Assembly: GCA_016934825.1 (NCBI GenBank)
Contig: JAFGSB010000061.1
Coordinates: forward strand, 1-34,433
From: Candidatus Zhuqueibacterota bacterium
GTDB taxonomy: Bacteria; Zhuqueibacterota; Zhuqueibacteria; Residuimicrobiales; Krinioviventaceae
Direction: 5' to 3'
Length of the DNA: 34,433 bases
Below the pieces are notes generated by a model. That model worked only from the letters and a program-made list of their open reading frames with translations. It had not been told where the DNA came from and did not search any database. Within the stretch, counting starts at the first letter, position 1, and the number at the start of each line of letters is the position of its first letter. A program made the position numbers and the translations under genes. Shown piece by piece: positions 9,437-16,428 of this stretch.

Positions 9437-9706
9437 TTAATCATCCGTTCCCTTAACCGCTGTAAAATAAATTTCATTACTGTTGAATGCGCTAAAAATT
9501 CCAAGCCCGTTAACAATATTTGTCAAGGGTTCATTCAAATCCCGCGAGTCTTGCTGACGTGTATCGTATAAATCGGCGTATTCTTGGTTTACACGATAGA
9601 CGCGAACACGGTGCAACCCGTAATGAGTTATACTCATGCGTTTATGGCGTTTTAAATTTGTATTATGTTCATGATTGTTTTCTTTGTTTAAAATCGAAAT
9701 TTTCAC
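9437..9706 (-). pseudogene. Probable C-terminal remnant of a DUF4249-like lipoprotein
   Basis: The 89-codon frame opens with GTG at 9706 and has no ribosome-binding site. Its second half, RVYRVNQEYADLYDTRQQ followed by LNEPLTNIVNGLGIFSAFNS, strongly recalls the C-terminus of DUF4249 proteins (a xYY motif, then EP...I.NGLGIFxAy). DUF4249 lipoproteins normally have about 280-400 residues and accompany TonB-dependent receptors. The N-terminal signal and most of the domain are missing, and only 51 bases separate this frame from the next gene, so it is read as a relic. The first ~25 residues (Lys/Asn/His-rich) have no family resemblance. A full-length DUF4249 gene lies at 17686-18564. A genuine short protein cannot be excluded. 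Confidence 0.45.
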
Positions 9707-9757
9707 AGTTTAGAAATTCATCTGGGGGAAAAACAATCGATTGTAAATTTAATTTTC

Positions 9758-10594
9758 TTACCTGTTATCATTTAATTTTACGGATAACCATATTTCTTCG
9801 GATTCAAACATATCATTCATATTTGGCGGTCCCCCCATTCTGCCGCCGTTCGCTCCCATTCCACCTCCTCTGCCGCCGGGATGACCCATGCCTCCACCAG
9901 GCCCGCCCATACCGCCGCCACGACCGCCCATGTCAGAGGGACGATCACCCGATTCCATTTGTTTTTGCAGTTCTTTTTTATTTTCAAGGCCGCCCAGTTC
10001 AAGTCCCAGTCTGAATTTTTTACCGGGTTTGACATTCAGCGCGTAAGGATTTTTGTTGTTGAGAGGAATTCGAAATTCGTAACAAATAATTTTATTCGCC
10101 ATACTGGCGGAAGCTGCCATCCCATTAATTTCGCTCCATGAATATTTTTTGTCCGTTATTTTATCCCAAAAAACCGGGGAAATCAATTGCATGGGCTGGG
10201 ACGTCATTTCCATATTTTGTTCCATATTACCGCGCAGTTCGGCCATTTCACGAAACGAGCCCGGTGTAAATGTCGAAGGGAAGCGGACACCAAATTCCTT
10301 TTTCTTTTTTCCTTCCGCGTTCCACCATAATGTGGCCCCACCAAACATGATCTTTCTGTGTAATTCCGGATCACTAAAACGGAACATGATAGTAAGTGAC
10401 GAGTCATCGGTCACGATACCCGTGACGCCATCCAGGTCTTCAACATAGTAAATCAATGAATCGTCCCAGTCATTATCTTTGCCGTCAATTACTATTAATG
10501 AATCTGTAACGTGACTTGAAAATGTTTTAGCCGTACTTATGCTGAATGATAAAAGTAAAATAAGGAATACTCCCCTTGACGAATATTTTAGCAT
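9758..10594 (-). CDS. Exported CBM9-like domain protein with Gly/Met-rich tail
   Basis: The protein has 278 residues. A signal peptide (to about residue 22, ISTAKTF) is preceded by AGGAG about eight bases before the ATG. Residues ~30-215 resemble the CBM9-like/DOMON-type sandwich found in many FCB secreted proteins: SLIVIDGKDNDWDD at the start, FRFSDPELH, and a C-terminal YEFRIPL strand. Residues ~220-258 form a low-complexity Gly/Met stretch with His (GGMGGPGGGMGHPGG). Such Met/His-containing tails can bind soft metals, but that is inference here. The gene is the last intact one of the run ECF sigma, anti-sigma, CpxP-like sensor, LTxxQ-repeat protein, and is separated from the repeat gene by a hairpin terminator, so it may have its own promoter. 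Confidence 0.75.
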   Translation of the reverse strand: MLKYSSRGVFLILLLSFSISTAKTFSSHVTDSLIVIDGKDNDWDDSLIYYVEDLDGVTGIVTDDSSLTIMFRFSDPELHRKIMFGGATLWWNAEGKKKKEFGVRFPSTFTPGSFREMAELRGNMEQNMEMTSQPMQLISPVFWDKITDKKYSWSEINGMAASASMANKIICYEFRIPLNNKNPYALNVKPGKKFRLGLELGGLENKKELQKQMESGDRPSDMGGRGGGMGGPGGGMGHPGGRGGGMGANGGRMGGPPNMNDMFESEEIWLSVKLNDNR

Positions 10595-10615
10595 GTAAAT
10601 TTTCTCCTGTTAATT

Positions 10616-10650
10616 AAAAAGGGGATATCAAATTGATGATATCCCCTTTT
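10616..10650 (-). terminator. Terminator of the LTxxQ-repeat gene
   Basis: AAAAGGGGATATCA (10617-10630) and TGATATCCCCTTTT (10637-10650) form a perfect 14-base stem with a six-base loop. It is flanked by A and T runs, so it can act in either direction. It sits 16 bases after the minus-strand stop at 10666. Confidence 0.85.
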
Positions 10651-10665
10651 TTACTATTCCGGGAA

Positions 10666-12108
10666 TTACTTCATCAATGTCATTTTCTGTATGAGTGTTT
10701 CACCGCCGGCGTCGATCCGGTAAAAATACATTCCTGAGGATGCGGTTTCACCGTTATCCATAATACCGTTCCAGATATTGTAATATGTTCCCGGACTCTG
10801 AAATTCATTGATCAGGGTACGGATTAGTTGTCCATTTACATTATAAATCCGGATTCTCACCTGTTCCGGTTTATTTAATGTGTAGGAGATTCGGGTTTCG
10901 GGATTAAAAGGATTCGGGAAATTATTGTCCGTTAAAATTATTTTGTTTGTGTCCTTTTTCTCCACAGGTTCGTTTGTTTTATTATCGCTCCAGTCTTCCG
11001 GCAGATCAACACCAAACTCCAACAGCAGCGCCTTCACAGCTTGATGTATTTCTTCCCGGGATGCATCTTTGGCTTTCATATCCTTTATTTTGTTATGAAT
11101 TTGTTGACGTTGTTCCGGGGTTAACTGATCGGTGAACTCTCTCCACCCGCGATGACGTGGCGGGTGTTCCGGTTTTTCGACACCCCATTTTTCAAGCAGG
11201 GCGTCCACGGCGGTCCTGATCTCCTCGCGGGATTTGCCTTCTTCCCGGAGCTGTTTGACGGTATCGGTCAGTTCGTTTTGCTGTTCTTCGGTCAGTTGAT
11301 CCATAAACGGGGGATGTTCAAGCCGTCCGCCCATGTGTTCCGGTTTTTCGACACCCCATTTTTCAAGCAGTGCGTCCACGGCGGTTCTGATCTCCTCGCG
11401 GGATTTGCCTTCTTCCCGGAGCTGTTTGACGGTATCGGTCAGTTCGTTTCGCTGTTCTTCGGTCAATTGATCCATAAACAGGGGATGTTCAAGCCGTCCG
11501 CCCATGTGTTCTGGTTTTTCGACACCCCATTTTTCAAGCAGTGCATCCACGGCGGTTCTGATCTCCTCGTGGGTTTTGCCTTCATCCCGGAGCTGTTTGA
11601 CGGTCGCGGTGAGTTCGTTTCGCTGTTCTTCAGTCAGTTGATCCATAAACGGGGGATGTTCAAACCGTCCGCCCATGTGTTCCGGTTTTTCGACACCCCA
11701 TTTTTCAAGCAGGGCGTCCACGGCGGTTCTGATTTCCTCGTGGGTTTTGCCTTCATCCCGGAGCTGTTTGACGGTCGCGGTGAGTTCGGTTTGCTGTTTT
11801 TCGGTCAGTTGATCCATAAACGGCGGATGTTCAAACCGGCCGCCCATGTGTTCCGGTTTTTCCACACCCCATTTTTCAAGCAGTGCGTCCACGGCGGTTC
11901 TGATCTCCTCGCGGGTTTTGCCTTCTTCCCGGAGCTGTTTGACGGTATCGGTCAGTTCGTTTCGCTGTTCTTCGGTCAGTTGATCCATAAACGGATGGTG
12001 CAAGGGACCGAAATGCGGTTGGCTATATACAGCATTGTTGGATAATAAAAGGAAACCGCTAAGTAAAATAATTGCCAGAATTCCGGAATATTTTCGTTGT
12101 TTTTTCAT
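10666..12108 (-). CDS. Secreted tandem LTxxQ-repeat protein with T9SS sorting domain
   Basis: The protein has 480 residues. AGGAG precedes the ATG, and a signal peptide ends near residue 30 (NNAVYSQ). From residue 37 a 57-residue unit is repeated almost exactly five times. The core is FMDQLTEEQRNELTDTVKQL, then REEGKTREEIRTAVDALL, then EKWGVEKPEHMGG. A diverged sixth unit begins FTDQLTPEQRQQ. Each unit predicts a helical hairpin opening with LTxxQ, the hallmark of the CpxP/Spy periplasmic stress proteins. The linkers are His/Met-rich (PEHMGGRFEHPPFM). Residues ~392-480 are a FlgD-like T9SS domain (NNFPNPFNPETRISY, IYNVNGQLIRTL, SSGMYFYRI). It follows a CpxP/CnrX-like sensor and an ECF sigma pair. 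A plausible role is an extracellular chaperone-like or metal-sequestering effector; this is inference. Confidence 0.82.
   Translation of the reverse strand: MKKQRKYSGILAIILLSGFLLLSNNAVYSQPHFGPLHHPFMDQLTEEQRNELTDTVKQLREEGKTREEIRTAVDALLEKWGVEKPEHMGGRFEHPPFMDQLTEKQQTELTATVKQLRDEGKTHEEIRTAVDALLEKWGVEKPEHMGGRFEHPPFMDQLTEEQRNELTATVKQLRDEGKTHEEIRTAVDALLEKWGVEKPEHMGGRLEHPLFMDQLTEEQRNELTDTVKQLREEGKSREEIRTAVDALLEKWGVEKPEHMGGRLEHPPFMDQLTEEQQNELTDTVKQLREEGKSREEIRTAVDALLEKWGVEKPEHPPRHRGWREFTDQLTPEQRQQIHNKIKDMKAKDASREEIHQAVKALLLEFGVDLPEDWSDNKTNEPVEKKDTNKIILTDNNFPNPFNPETRISYTLNKPEQVRIRIYNVNGQLIRTLINEFQSPGTYYNIWNGIMDNGETASSGMYFYRIDAGGETLIQKMTLMK
11167..12000 (-). repeat. Five tandem ~171-bp coding repeats
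   Basis: Units on the minus strand run 11830-12000, 11659-11829, 11488-11658, 11317-11487 and 11167-11316 (the last cut after 150 bases). The DNA is nearly identical between units, for example GATGTTCAA followed by CCGCCCATGTGTT at each boundary. This implies recent duplication or ongoing homogenisation. Such an array can change copy number by slippage or recombination and can be collapsed by short-read assembly. Confidence 0.9.
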
Positions 12109-12183
12109 AATGTGCTCCTGTTTGATAAATCCGTTGATAAAATATTTCCTTTTTCTGGCTATTAGACAATCCCCCTGATTATA

Positions 12184-12651
12184 TCATTCCCGGATTTTAT
12201 TGTTTCTTTCCCACCGCGGTGGAATGCTGTCCGACGGAACTCCCCATGGAGGCCGCGGCCCCATGCCTTCCATTGGCGGTTCACCTCTTCTTGGGCGTTG
12301 TATGAAGCTTCTTCTATTATTTAAACGCTCTAATTGTTCCTTTGTTAATATGGGTGCGAGTTGTTTTTGCATGGAATCGATCAGCGCACTCATTTCCGCA
12401 CGATGCTTTAAACCTAACTCCCTGAATTTGGGCAAATTTTGTGTAAGAATTTTATGGATAGAATCCCGCTGGGCCTCACTGGTGGGCTGGAGTATGCCTT
12501 CATGTAAATGCATAAACGCCTTTTGTTCCCGGAAATTCTCAAAATTAACTTGTCTCTGGTTTCGAAACAAGTTCATTCCCAAAGCGCCGATAATAATACC
12601 GATTAATAATGTTGTTAACAGTATAAGCGCCGATTTTATATGGATGTTCAT
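12184..12651 (-). CDS. CpxP/CnrX-like membrane-anchored periplasmic sensor
   Basis: The protein has 155 residues. One N-terminal membrane anchor (~8-28, LILLTTLLIGIIIGALGM) is followed by a periplasmic helical domain. That domain has FMHLHEGILQPTSEAQ, a long helix around LKHRAEMSALIDSMQKQL, and APILTKEQLERL (an LTxxQ-type motif). This is the layout of the Spy/CpxP 'metal-resist' family, including CnrX, which senses metal or envelope stress and controls an ECF sigma factor through an anti-sigma protein. The tail is Pro/Arg-rich. The ATG overlaps the end of the upstream anti-sigma gene by four bases, with GGAGG inside that gene, so the two are translationally coupled. The His residues (M-H-L-H) could be ligands, but this is not established. 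Confidence 0.75.
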   Translation of the reverse strand: MNIHIKSALILLTTLLIGIIIGALGMNLFRNQRQVNFENFREQKAFMHLHEGILQPTSEAQRDSIHKILTQNLPKFRELGLKHRAEMSALIDSMQKQLAPILTKEQLERLNNRRSFIQRPRRGEPPMEGMGPRPPWGVPSDSIPPRWERNNKIRE

Positions 12652-13082
12652 AATATGTCCTCCAGGGAAGGTGAAAACGCGGAACTCAGCACATCGTCCA
12701 GCGTCATTTTTGAAATGGTTTCATTTATTTCACTGGTTTCATTATCTTTATAAAATAATTGCACGGAAAACAGGACAATAACTGCGATCACACCAACGAA
12801 TGCGACACGTCGGAACATATATACAAACGATTCAAAAAAAGTAAAAGCCGGATCCAGTTTTTTCTGTAAATCTTGTATCCGCCGCATCACGCGTTCAGTG
12901 AAAAATGGCTTGAAGGATACTCTGCTGTTTTCAGTTATAATCTGACGCGCGGCAGTTGTTCTTGCCTGCTCCTGTCTCAGCTCTTCAGATCGTTCAAGAG
13001 TAGAATCCAATAATTCTCTCTGTCGCGGAGTTAATGTATTTTCAAATGATCTGTATAATAAATCAAGTATTTTTTTATTCAT
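12648..13082 (-). CDS. Putative membrane anti-sigma factor
   Basis: The protein has 144 residues. The N-terminal ~90 residues are helical and cytoplasmic (LTPRQRELLDSTLERSEELR), a single membrane segment lies at ~93-110, and a short periplasmic tail follows. No zinc-binding HxxxCxxC motif is present, so it is not a classic ZAS protein. The assignment rests on layout and context: its start overlaps the end of the ECF sigma gene by eight bases, and its end overlaps the CpxP/CnrX-like sensor gene. This is the sigma, anti-sigma, sensor order expected of a CnrH/CnrY/CnrX-type module. It is expected to hold the sigma factor at the inner membrane until a periplasmic signal arrives. Confidence 0.75.
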   Translation of the reverse strand: MNKKILDLLYRSFENTLTPRQRELLDSTLERSEELRQEQARTTAARQIITENSRVSFKPFFTERVMRRIQDLQKKLDPAFTFFESFVYMFRRVAFVGVIAVIVLFSVQLFYKDNETSEINETISKMTLDDVLSSAFSPSLEDIL

Positions 13083-13668
13083 AGATTTTTTCTCCCATAA
13101 CGGGTGTCAGAATGTCTTTTATTTTTTTTTGTGCCCGCGCCAAACGGGACAACACCGTGCCTTCAGGTATTTTTAAAATATCCGCCGTCTCTTTCGTGGA
13201 ATAACCGTCTACAAGTCTTAACACCAGTACAGCGCGGAATGCCGGTTCCAACTGTTGAATCGCTATGTTTACGATTTTTTTTAAATCAACATCTTCAGGC
13301 TCTGTTTCATCAATGATGTTTTTAACAGAGTCGGTTGATTGAGGGAAAAATAACTTTCGCCGCCTGCGTCTTTTTATCTCATTAAGCGATAAATTGATGG
13401 CAATCCGTGTCAGATATGTTGCGATACTTGAATCACCGCGAAAGTCATGGAGCGCTTTGTAAAAACGTATAAATGTTTCCTGACCCACATCATCAGCCTC
13501 TGGACAATAACCCAGCATAGATATGACTGTCGCAGCAACTCGCTGTTCGTACCGTTTGACAATTTCCTTAAATGAATCCGTATTCCCTTGCCGAAACTGG
13601 TCTATTAATTGTTGATCTGTCTTTGTTATACGGTTTTTCCTTTTATATATTTGACAACATAAAACCAA
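13075..13668 (-). CDS. ECF-family RNA polymerase sigma factor
   Basis: The protein is 197 residues in the form given. Region 2 spans ~33-103 (FKEIVKRYEQRVAATV, then ADDVGQETFIRFYKAL and WxY-like TYLTRIAINLSLNE). Region 4 with its helix-turn-helix spans ~137-185 (LEPAFRAVLVLRLVDGYS, then TADILKIPEGTVLSRLARA). No region 1.1 or 3 is present, as expected for ECF sigmas. The ATG at 13668 lacks a clear ribosome-binding site. Inside the frame, AGGA lies eight bases before an ATA codon that would give the family-typical start ITKTDQQLIDQF, so initiation at a rare codon or an error there is possible. It heads the anti-sigma, sensor and LTxxQ-repeat genes and probably controls its own operon. Confidence 0.92.
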   Translation of the reverse strand: MVLCCQIYKRKNRITKTDQQLIDQFRQGNTDSFKEIVKRYEQRVAATVISMLGYCPEADDVGQETFIRFYKALHDFRGDSSIATYLTRIAINLSLNEIKRRRRRKLFFPQSTDSVKNIIDETEPEDVDLKKIVNIAIQQLEPAFRAVLVLRLVDGYSTKETADILKIPEGTVLSRLARAQKKIKDILTPVMGEKIYE

Positions 13669-13974
13669 ATATATTCCCGGATTTTATAAATATTTGTGAC
13701 AGTTGGTCCGTTAAAGCAAGATTTTTTATTGTTATGTTCAATAATTCAAAATGAACACAGACAATAGTATCATGTATTAAAAGTTACCGGGATTTTTAAA
13801 AACAATTTATACATTGAACTTGAATAGTCTGTATTTTGTTCGAAAAAAAATTTTATTGAAACAAAAAGTAATATTTATCCCCGGGAAACAATAGTTAATT
13901 AAATTTTATTTGCCGTTCTGAAAACCGGATGACAAAAAAATATCCGGTTTTCGGCCTCATTGTATCGATTTGAT
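13669..13974. other. Intergenic region upstream of the ECF operon
   Basis: This is 306 bases of AT-rich DNA with no gene. It must hold the promoter of the ECF sigma operon (minus strand), but no single promoter stands out. An inverted repeat near the right end is listed separately. Confidence 0.4.
13920..13952 (-). terminator. Hairpin after the acyltransferase-like gene
   Basis: GAAAACCGGAT (13920-13930) pairs perfectly with ATCCGGTTTTC (13942-13952), 23 bases past the stop at 13975. A T-run lies in the loop rather than after the stem, so terminator function is only likely. Confidence 0.5.
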
Positions 13975-14844
13975 TTATTGTTGTCCGGTTAACCTGTAAT
14001 ATTTATCCGGATATTTTAATTTTAAAATTGGTTTTATGGGGAAAATGATTTTATACCATGCGGGAATTGATTTAACTATTTGTCCCATGCTTTTTTTAAA
14101 CACATTCAAATTATCATCATCAGTCACAGGCTGCCCGATTGCCATTTCCGTTACAGATTCGGATTTTTGGCATATCATATAAATTGTATAAAACAAACCG
14201 GCGCTTATACAATATTTCATAGCATCCGTAGCCATAAACAGTGTTTGAACATAAACAATACCCTCTACCGAGCAAATTTCCAGATACCCGCCCAGTTTAC
14301 CGTTAACAAGTCCGGCTAATACCATTCGGCTGTTATCGCCGTTGTTAATGTATGCTGTACAGCCTTTTAAATACGCATCCCGTTGGGGTATTTTTCTGTG
14401 ACGTGTTCGGCTTAATGATGAATATACAACATCATAACCCTGATCCTTTAATAATTGGCCGTCACGAACTTCAATTATCTCGGCAGTGTTAAAACATTTT
14501 CTTATGTTTTTACGTCTGTTTTTTGAAAAGGAGTGGAACCCGAAAGTTTTAAAATCCGGAAAGGTATGATATAAAATTGAGCCATTGGCATCATTTTTTT
14601 CTTCTTCATTCAATCCGCTTCTTATGCCCCAGTATAGAGGGGCGGGGGTTTTGATTTGAGATTTATTTAACCGCATCAATAAATGAATGGGTTGAAAAAA
14701 CCCGGCTCTGAGTTCTTCCCAATAGATACCATTTTTATAAATAATTTTTTGGCCCAGTGATCTTTTCCACTCGGCGAACTCGTTAATGTTAGCCGGAACC
14801 AGTTTGCTTTCTTTTAAAATATTACCAATCTTTTCTTCTACCAC
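13975..14844 (-). CDS. FemAB/GNAT-like acyltransferase-type protein
   Basis: The protein has 289 residues, starting with GTG at 14844 and preceded by GGGAG about 11 bases upstream. It has no signal peptide or membrane segment. The segment SFSKNRRKNIRKCF followed by ITEV-like IIEVRDGQLL, the later MVLAGLVNGKLGGYLEI strand and a final LKLKYPDKYYRLTG recall FemAB-type or GNAT-fold proteins. Those transfer aminoacyl or acyl groups to cell-wall or lipid acceptors, and the basic 'KxRKxIRK' patch is typical of them. I cannot identify substrates or conserved catalytic residues. It stands alone between two intergenic stretches of more than 300 bases, so it is probably its own transcription unit. Confidence 0.55.
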   Translation of the reverse strand: MVEEKIGNILKESKLVPANINEFAEWKRSLGQKIIYKNGIYWEELRAGFFQPIHLLMRLNKSQIKTPAPLYWGIRSGLNEEEKNDANGSILYHTFPDFKTFGFHSFSKNRRKNIRKCFNTAEIIEVRDGQLLKDQGYDVVYSSLSRTRHRKIPQRDAYLKGCTAYINNGDNSRMVLAGLVNGKLGGYLEICSVEGIVYVQTLFMATDAMKYCISAGLFYTIYMICQKSESVTEMAIGQPVTDDDNLNVFKKSMGQIVKSIPAWYKIIFPIKPILKLKYPDKYYRLTGQQ

Positions 14845-15200
14845 GAATTACTTACTCCCGAGTTCATTTTTCAGGTTTAAACTGATATGATTAATGATTA
14901 TTTAATGGAATATACCGGATTCTTGATCTGAAATATTTTATATTCACGTGTCATTTCAATATGTATGCTTCTGGTTGTAACCTTGTTCATGATATTTATT
15001 ATCAGATCAATACGGAAAAATTCCGCCACTGCAGTTACAATGTAAGAATTTGTTACATAAAATCAAGTATTTAAAGGGGAGTTTTTTTTCTGTATTATAA
15101 AATTTTGCCGAATAACATTATTTATTGTCGGCTGGATTTGTATATAAAAGATCCCGGGGAGCAATCAGTCCCCCGGGATTTCAACCCATAAAATATTTTA
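14845..15200. other. Intergenic region, AT-rich
   Basis: This holds 356 bases between two minus-strand genes. Apart from the terminator at 15146-15179 and a short palindrome TTACAATGTAA (15035-15045), nothing is recognisable. The promoter of the acyltransferase-like gene should lie in its left half. Confidence 0.4.
15146..15179 (-). terminator. Intrinsic terminator of the second aldo/keto reductase
   Basis: ATCCCGGGG (15151-15159) and CCCCGGGAT (15171-15179) form a nine-base GC-rich stem. Read on the minus strand it is followed by CTTTTATATA. It lies about 20 bases past the stop at 15201. Confidence 0.8.
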
Positions 15201-16154
15201 TCACGCTGTTTTAAAGATCGGTTCAAGACCTTTTGATAATTCCAGCAGTTTTTCCTCTTCCTCCCGGGTAACGGGAGTGACATTGGCAGCGATTTCCAGG
15301 GCGCGCGGGAAGAACAACGGTTCGCCGGGTGGGATGGCCGCCGTGACGCCCTGTGCAAAGGTAAATCTGAGCGCCATGTCCGCCAATTCATCATCTTCCG
15401 GGGCAATCGGATTGTACCAGCATTTTTTGTATTTTCTTTCTTCACCCTCGGCTCTGCGGCTGTGGGCCAGACCCTTCAGCGCCAGGATACCCATATTTTT
15501 TTCTTTGGCTTTTTCAACAACGCGCGGGCCGAAATTACCCTGCAGCCAGGCAGCGAAATTAATGGGAAACAGGATTGTGTCGAAATCATATTTTTGCATG
15601 GCAAGCAGGGCGGCTTCCTCGGAATGTGCGGAAAACCCGAGATAACGGGTTTTACCTTCTTTTTTCGCCCTGACAAATGTTTCCATGGCGCCGTCCGGTC
15701 CAAAGGCGGTTTCCACGTCTTCAATTGTGGTAATGGCGTGCAACTGGTAGAGGTCAAAATGGTCGGTATTCAATTTTTTCAGGGACTCGTTCAATTCCTT
15801 TTCGGCCCCTTCTTTCGTCCGTTCTTCGGTTTTACATGCCAAAAATGATCTGTCCCGGTATGGCTTTAACGCGGGTCCCAGTTTATCTTCGGCATTTCCA
15901 TAAGTCGGGGCCACATCAAAATAATTGATACCCCGGTCAAATGCTTTGGCCACAGCATTATTGGCATTGGCCTGTTCCTCATCCGAAACAAGAATTCCTC
16001 CAAAACCGATCATGGAAAGCATTTCACCGGTTTTGCCCAGCTCCCTTTTCGGAAACGGGCTGTTTTTTTCAGATTGGCTGCAATTTAATAGAGTGGAAAG
16101 AGATATAACGGCGCCGCCGGTAAAGCTTGTTTTGATAAAGTCTCTTCGGTCCAT
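15201..16154 (-). CDS. Tat-exported lipoprotein aldo/keto reductase
   Basis: The protein has 317 residues. The ATG at 16154 is chosen because GGAGGA ends five bases before it; a second ATG at 16166 overlaps that site. The N-terminus MDRRDFIKTSF is a Tat signal, and LSTLLNC (C25) looks like a lipobox, suggesting a membrane-anchored periplasmic enzyme. The AKR tetrad is visible as D80 and Y85 (YFDVAPTY), K108 (ACKTE) and H139 (YQLH). The Cys/Trp-containing segment KKCWYNPIAPEDDELADMAL is typical of the FCB/planctomycete Tat AKR group. Substrate is unknown. It diverges from the RsbU-type phosphatase at 16429, and a perfect palindrome lies in the shared upstream region. Confidence 0.9.
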   Translation of the reverse strand: MDRRDFIKTSFTGGAVISLSTLLNCSQSEKNSPFPKRELGKTGEMLSMIGFGGILVSDEEQANANNAVAKAFDRGINYFDVAPTYGNAEDKLGPALKPYRDRSFLACKTEERTKEGAEKELNESLKKLNTDHFDLYQLHAITTIEDVETAFGPDGAMETFVRAKKEGKTRYLGFSAHSEEAALLAMQKYDFDTILFPINFAAWLQGNFGPRVVEKAKEKNMGILALKGLAHSRRAEGEERKYKKCWYNPIAPEDDELADMALRFTFAQGVTAAIPPGEPLFFPRALEIAANVTPVTREEEEKLLELSKGLEPIFKTA

Positions 16155-16300
16155 ATTGTCCTCCATTTAATTATGTGATTATAGAGAAAATAACGCCTGT
16201 TATCAAAATTATTTGCATATGCTTATTTCTCATTAAATAATTTTTAGGTTTATGGGGTCCTGTTTTTTTGCCGGATTAAAAGTTCAATAAATTAATATAG

Positions 16301-16339
16301 ATTATCACCGGTGTCCGTTAACCGGACACCGGTGATAAT
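16301..16339. repeat. GTGTCCG inverted-repeat element, copy 3 (perfect palindrome)
   Basis: ATTATCACCGGTGTCCG (16301-16317) and CGGACACCGGTGATAAT (16323-16339) are perfectly complementary over 17 bases around the loop TTAAC. It lies between divergent genes (16154 and 16429) with no T-run, so it reads better as an operator or a REP-like element than as a terminator. Confidence 0.75.
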
Positions 16340-16428
16340 TATAATTGATTTTAAAATTGTTCGGTTTTATATTAACAAAATATAGTTAAGAAATATTTTA
16401 AATTTCAATCAATTTATCATGAAATTAT

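Noticed and set aside
11152-12045. A 297-codon + strand frame opposite the LTxxQ-repeat gene
   Set aside because: It is the antisense of the 171-bp repeats. It has no signal, no ribosome-binding site and no known domain, while the minus strand has a signal peptide, LTxxQ units and a T9SS domain.
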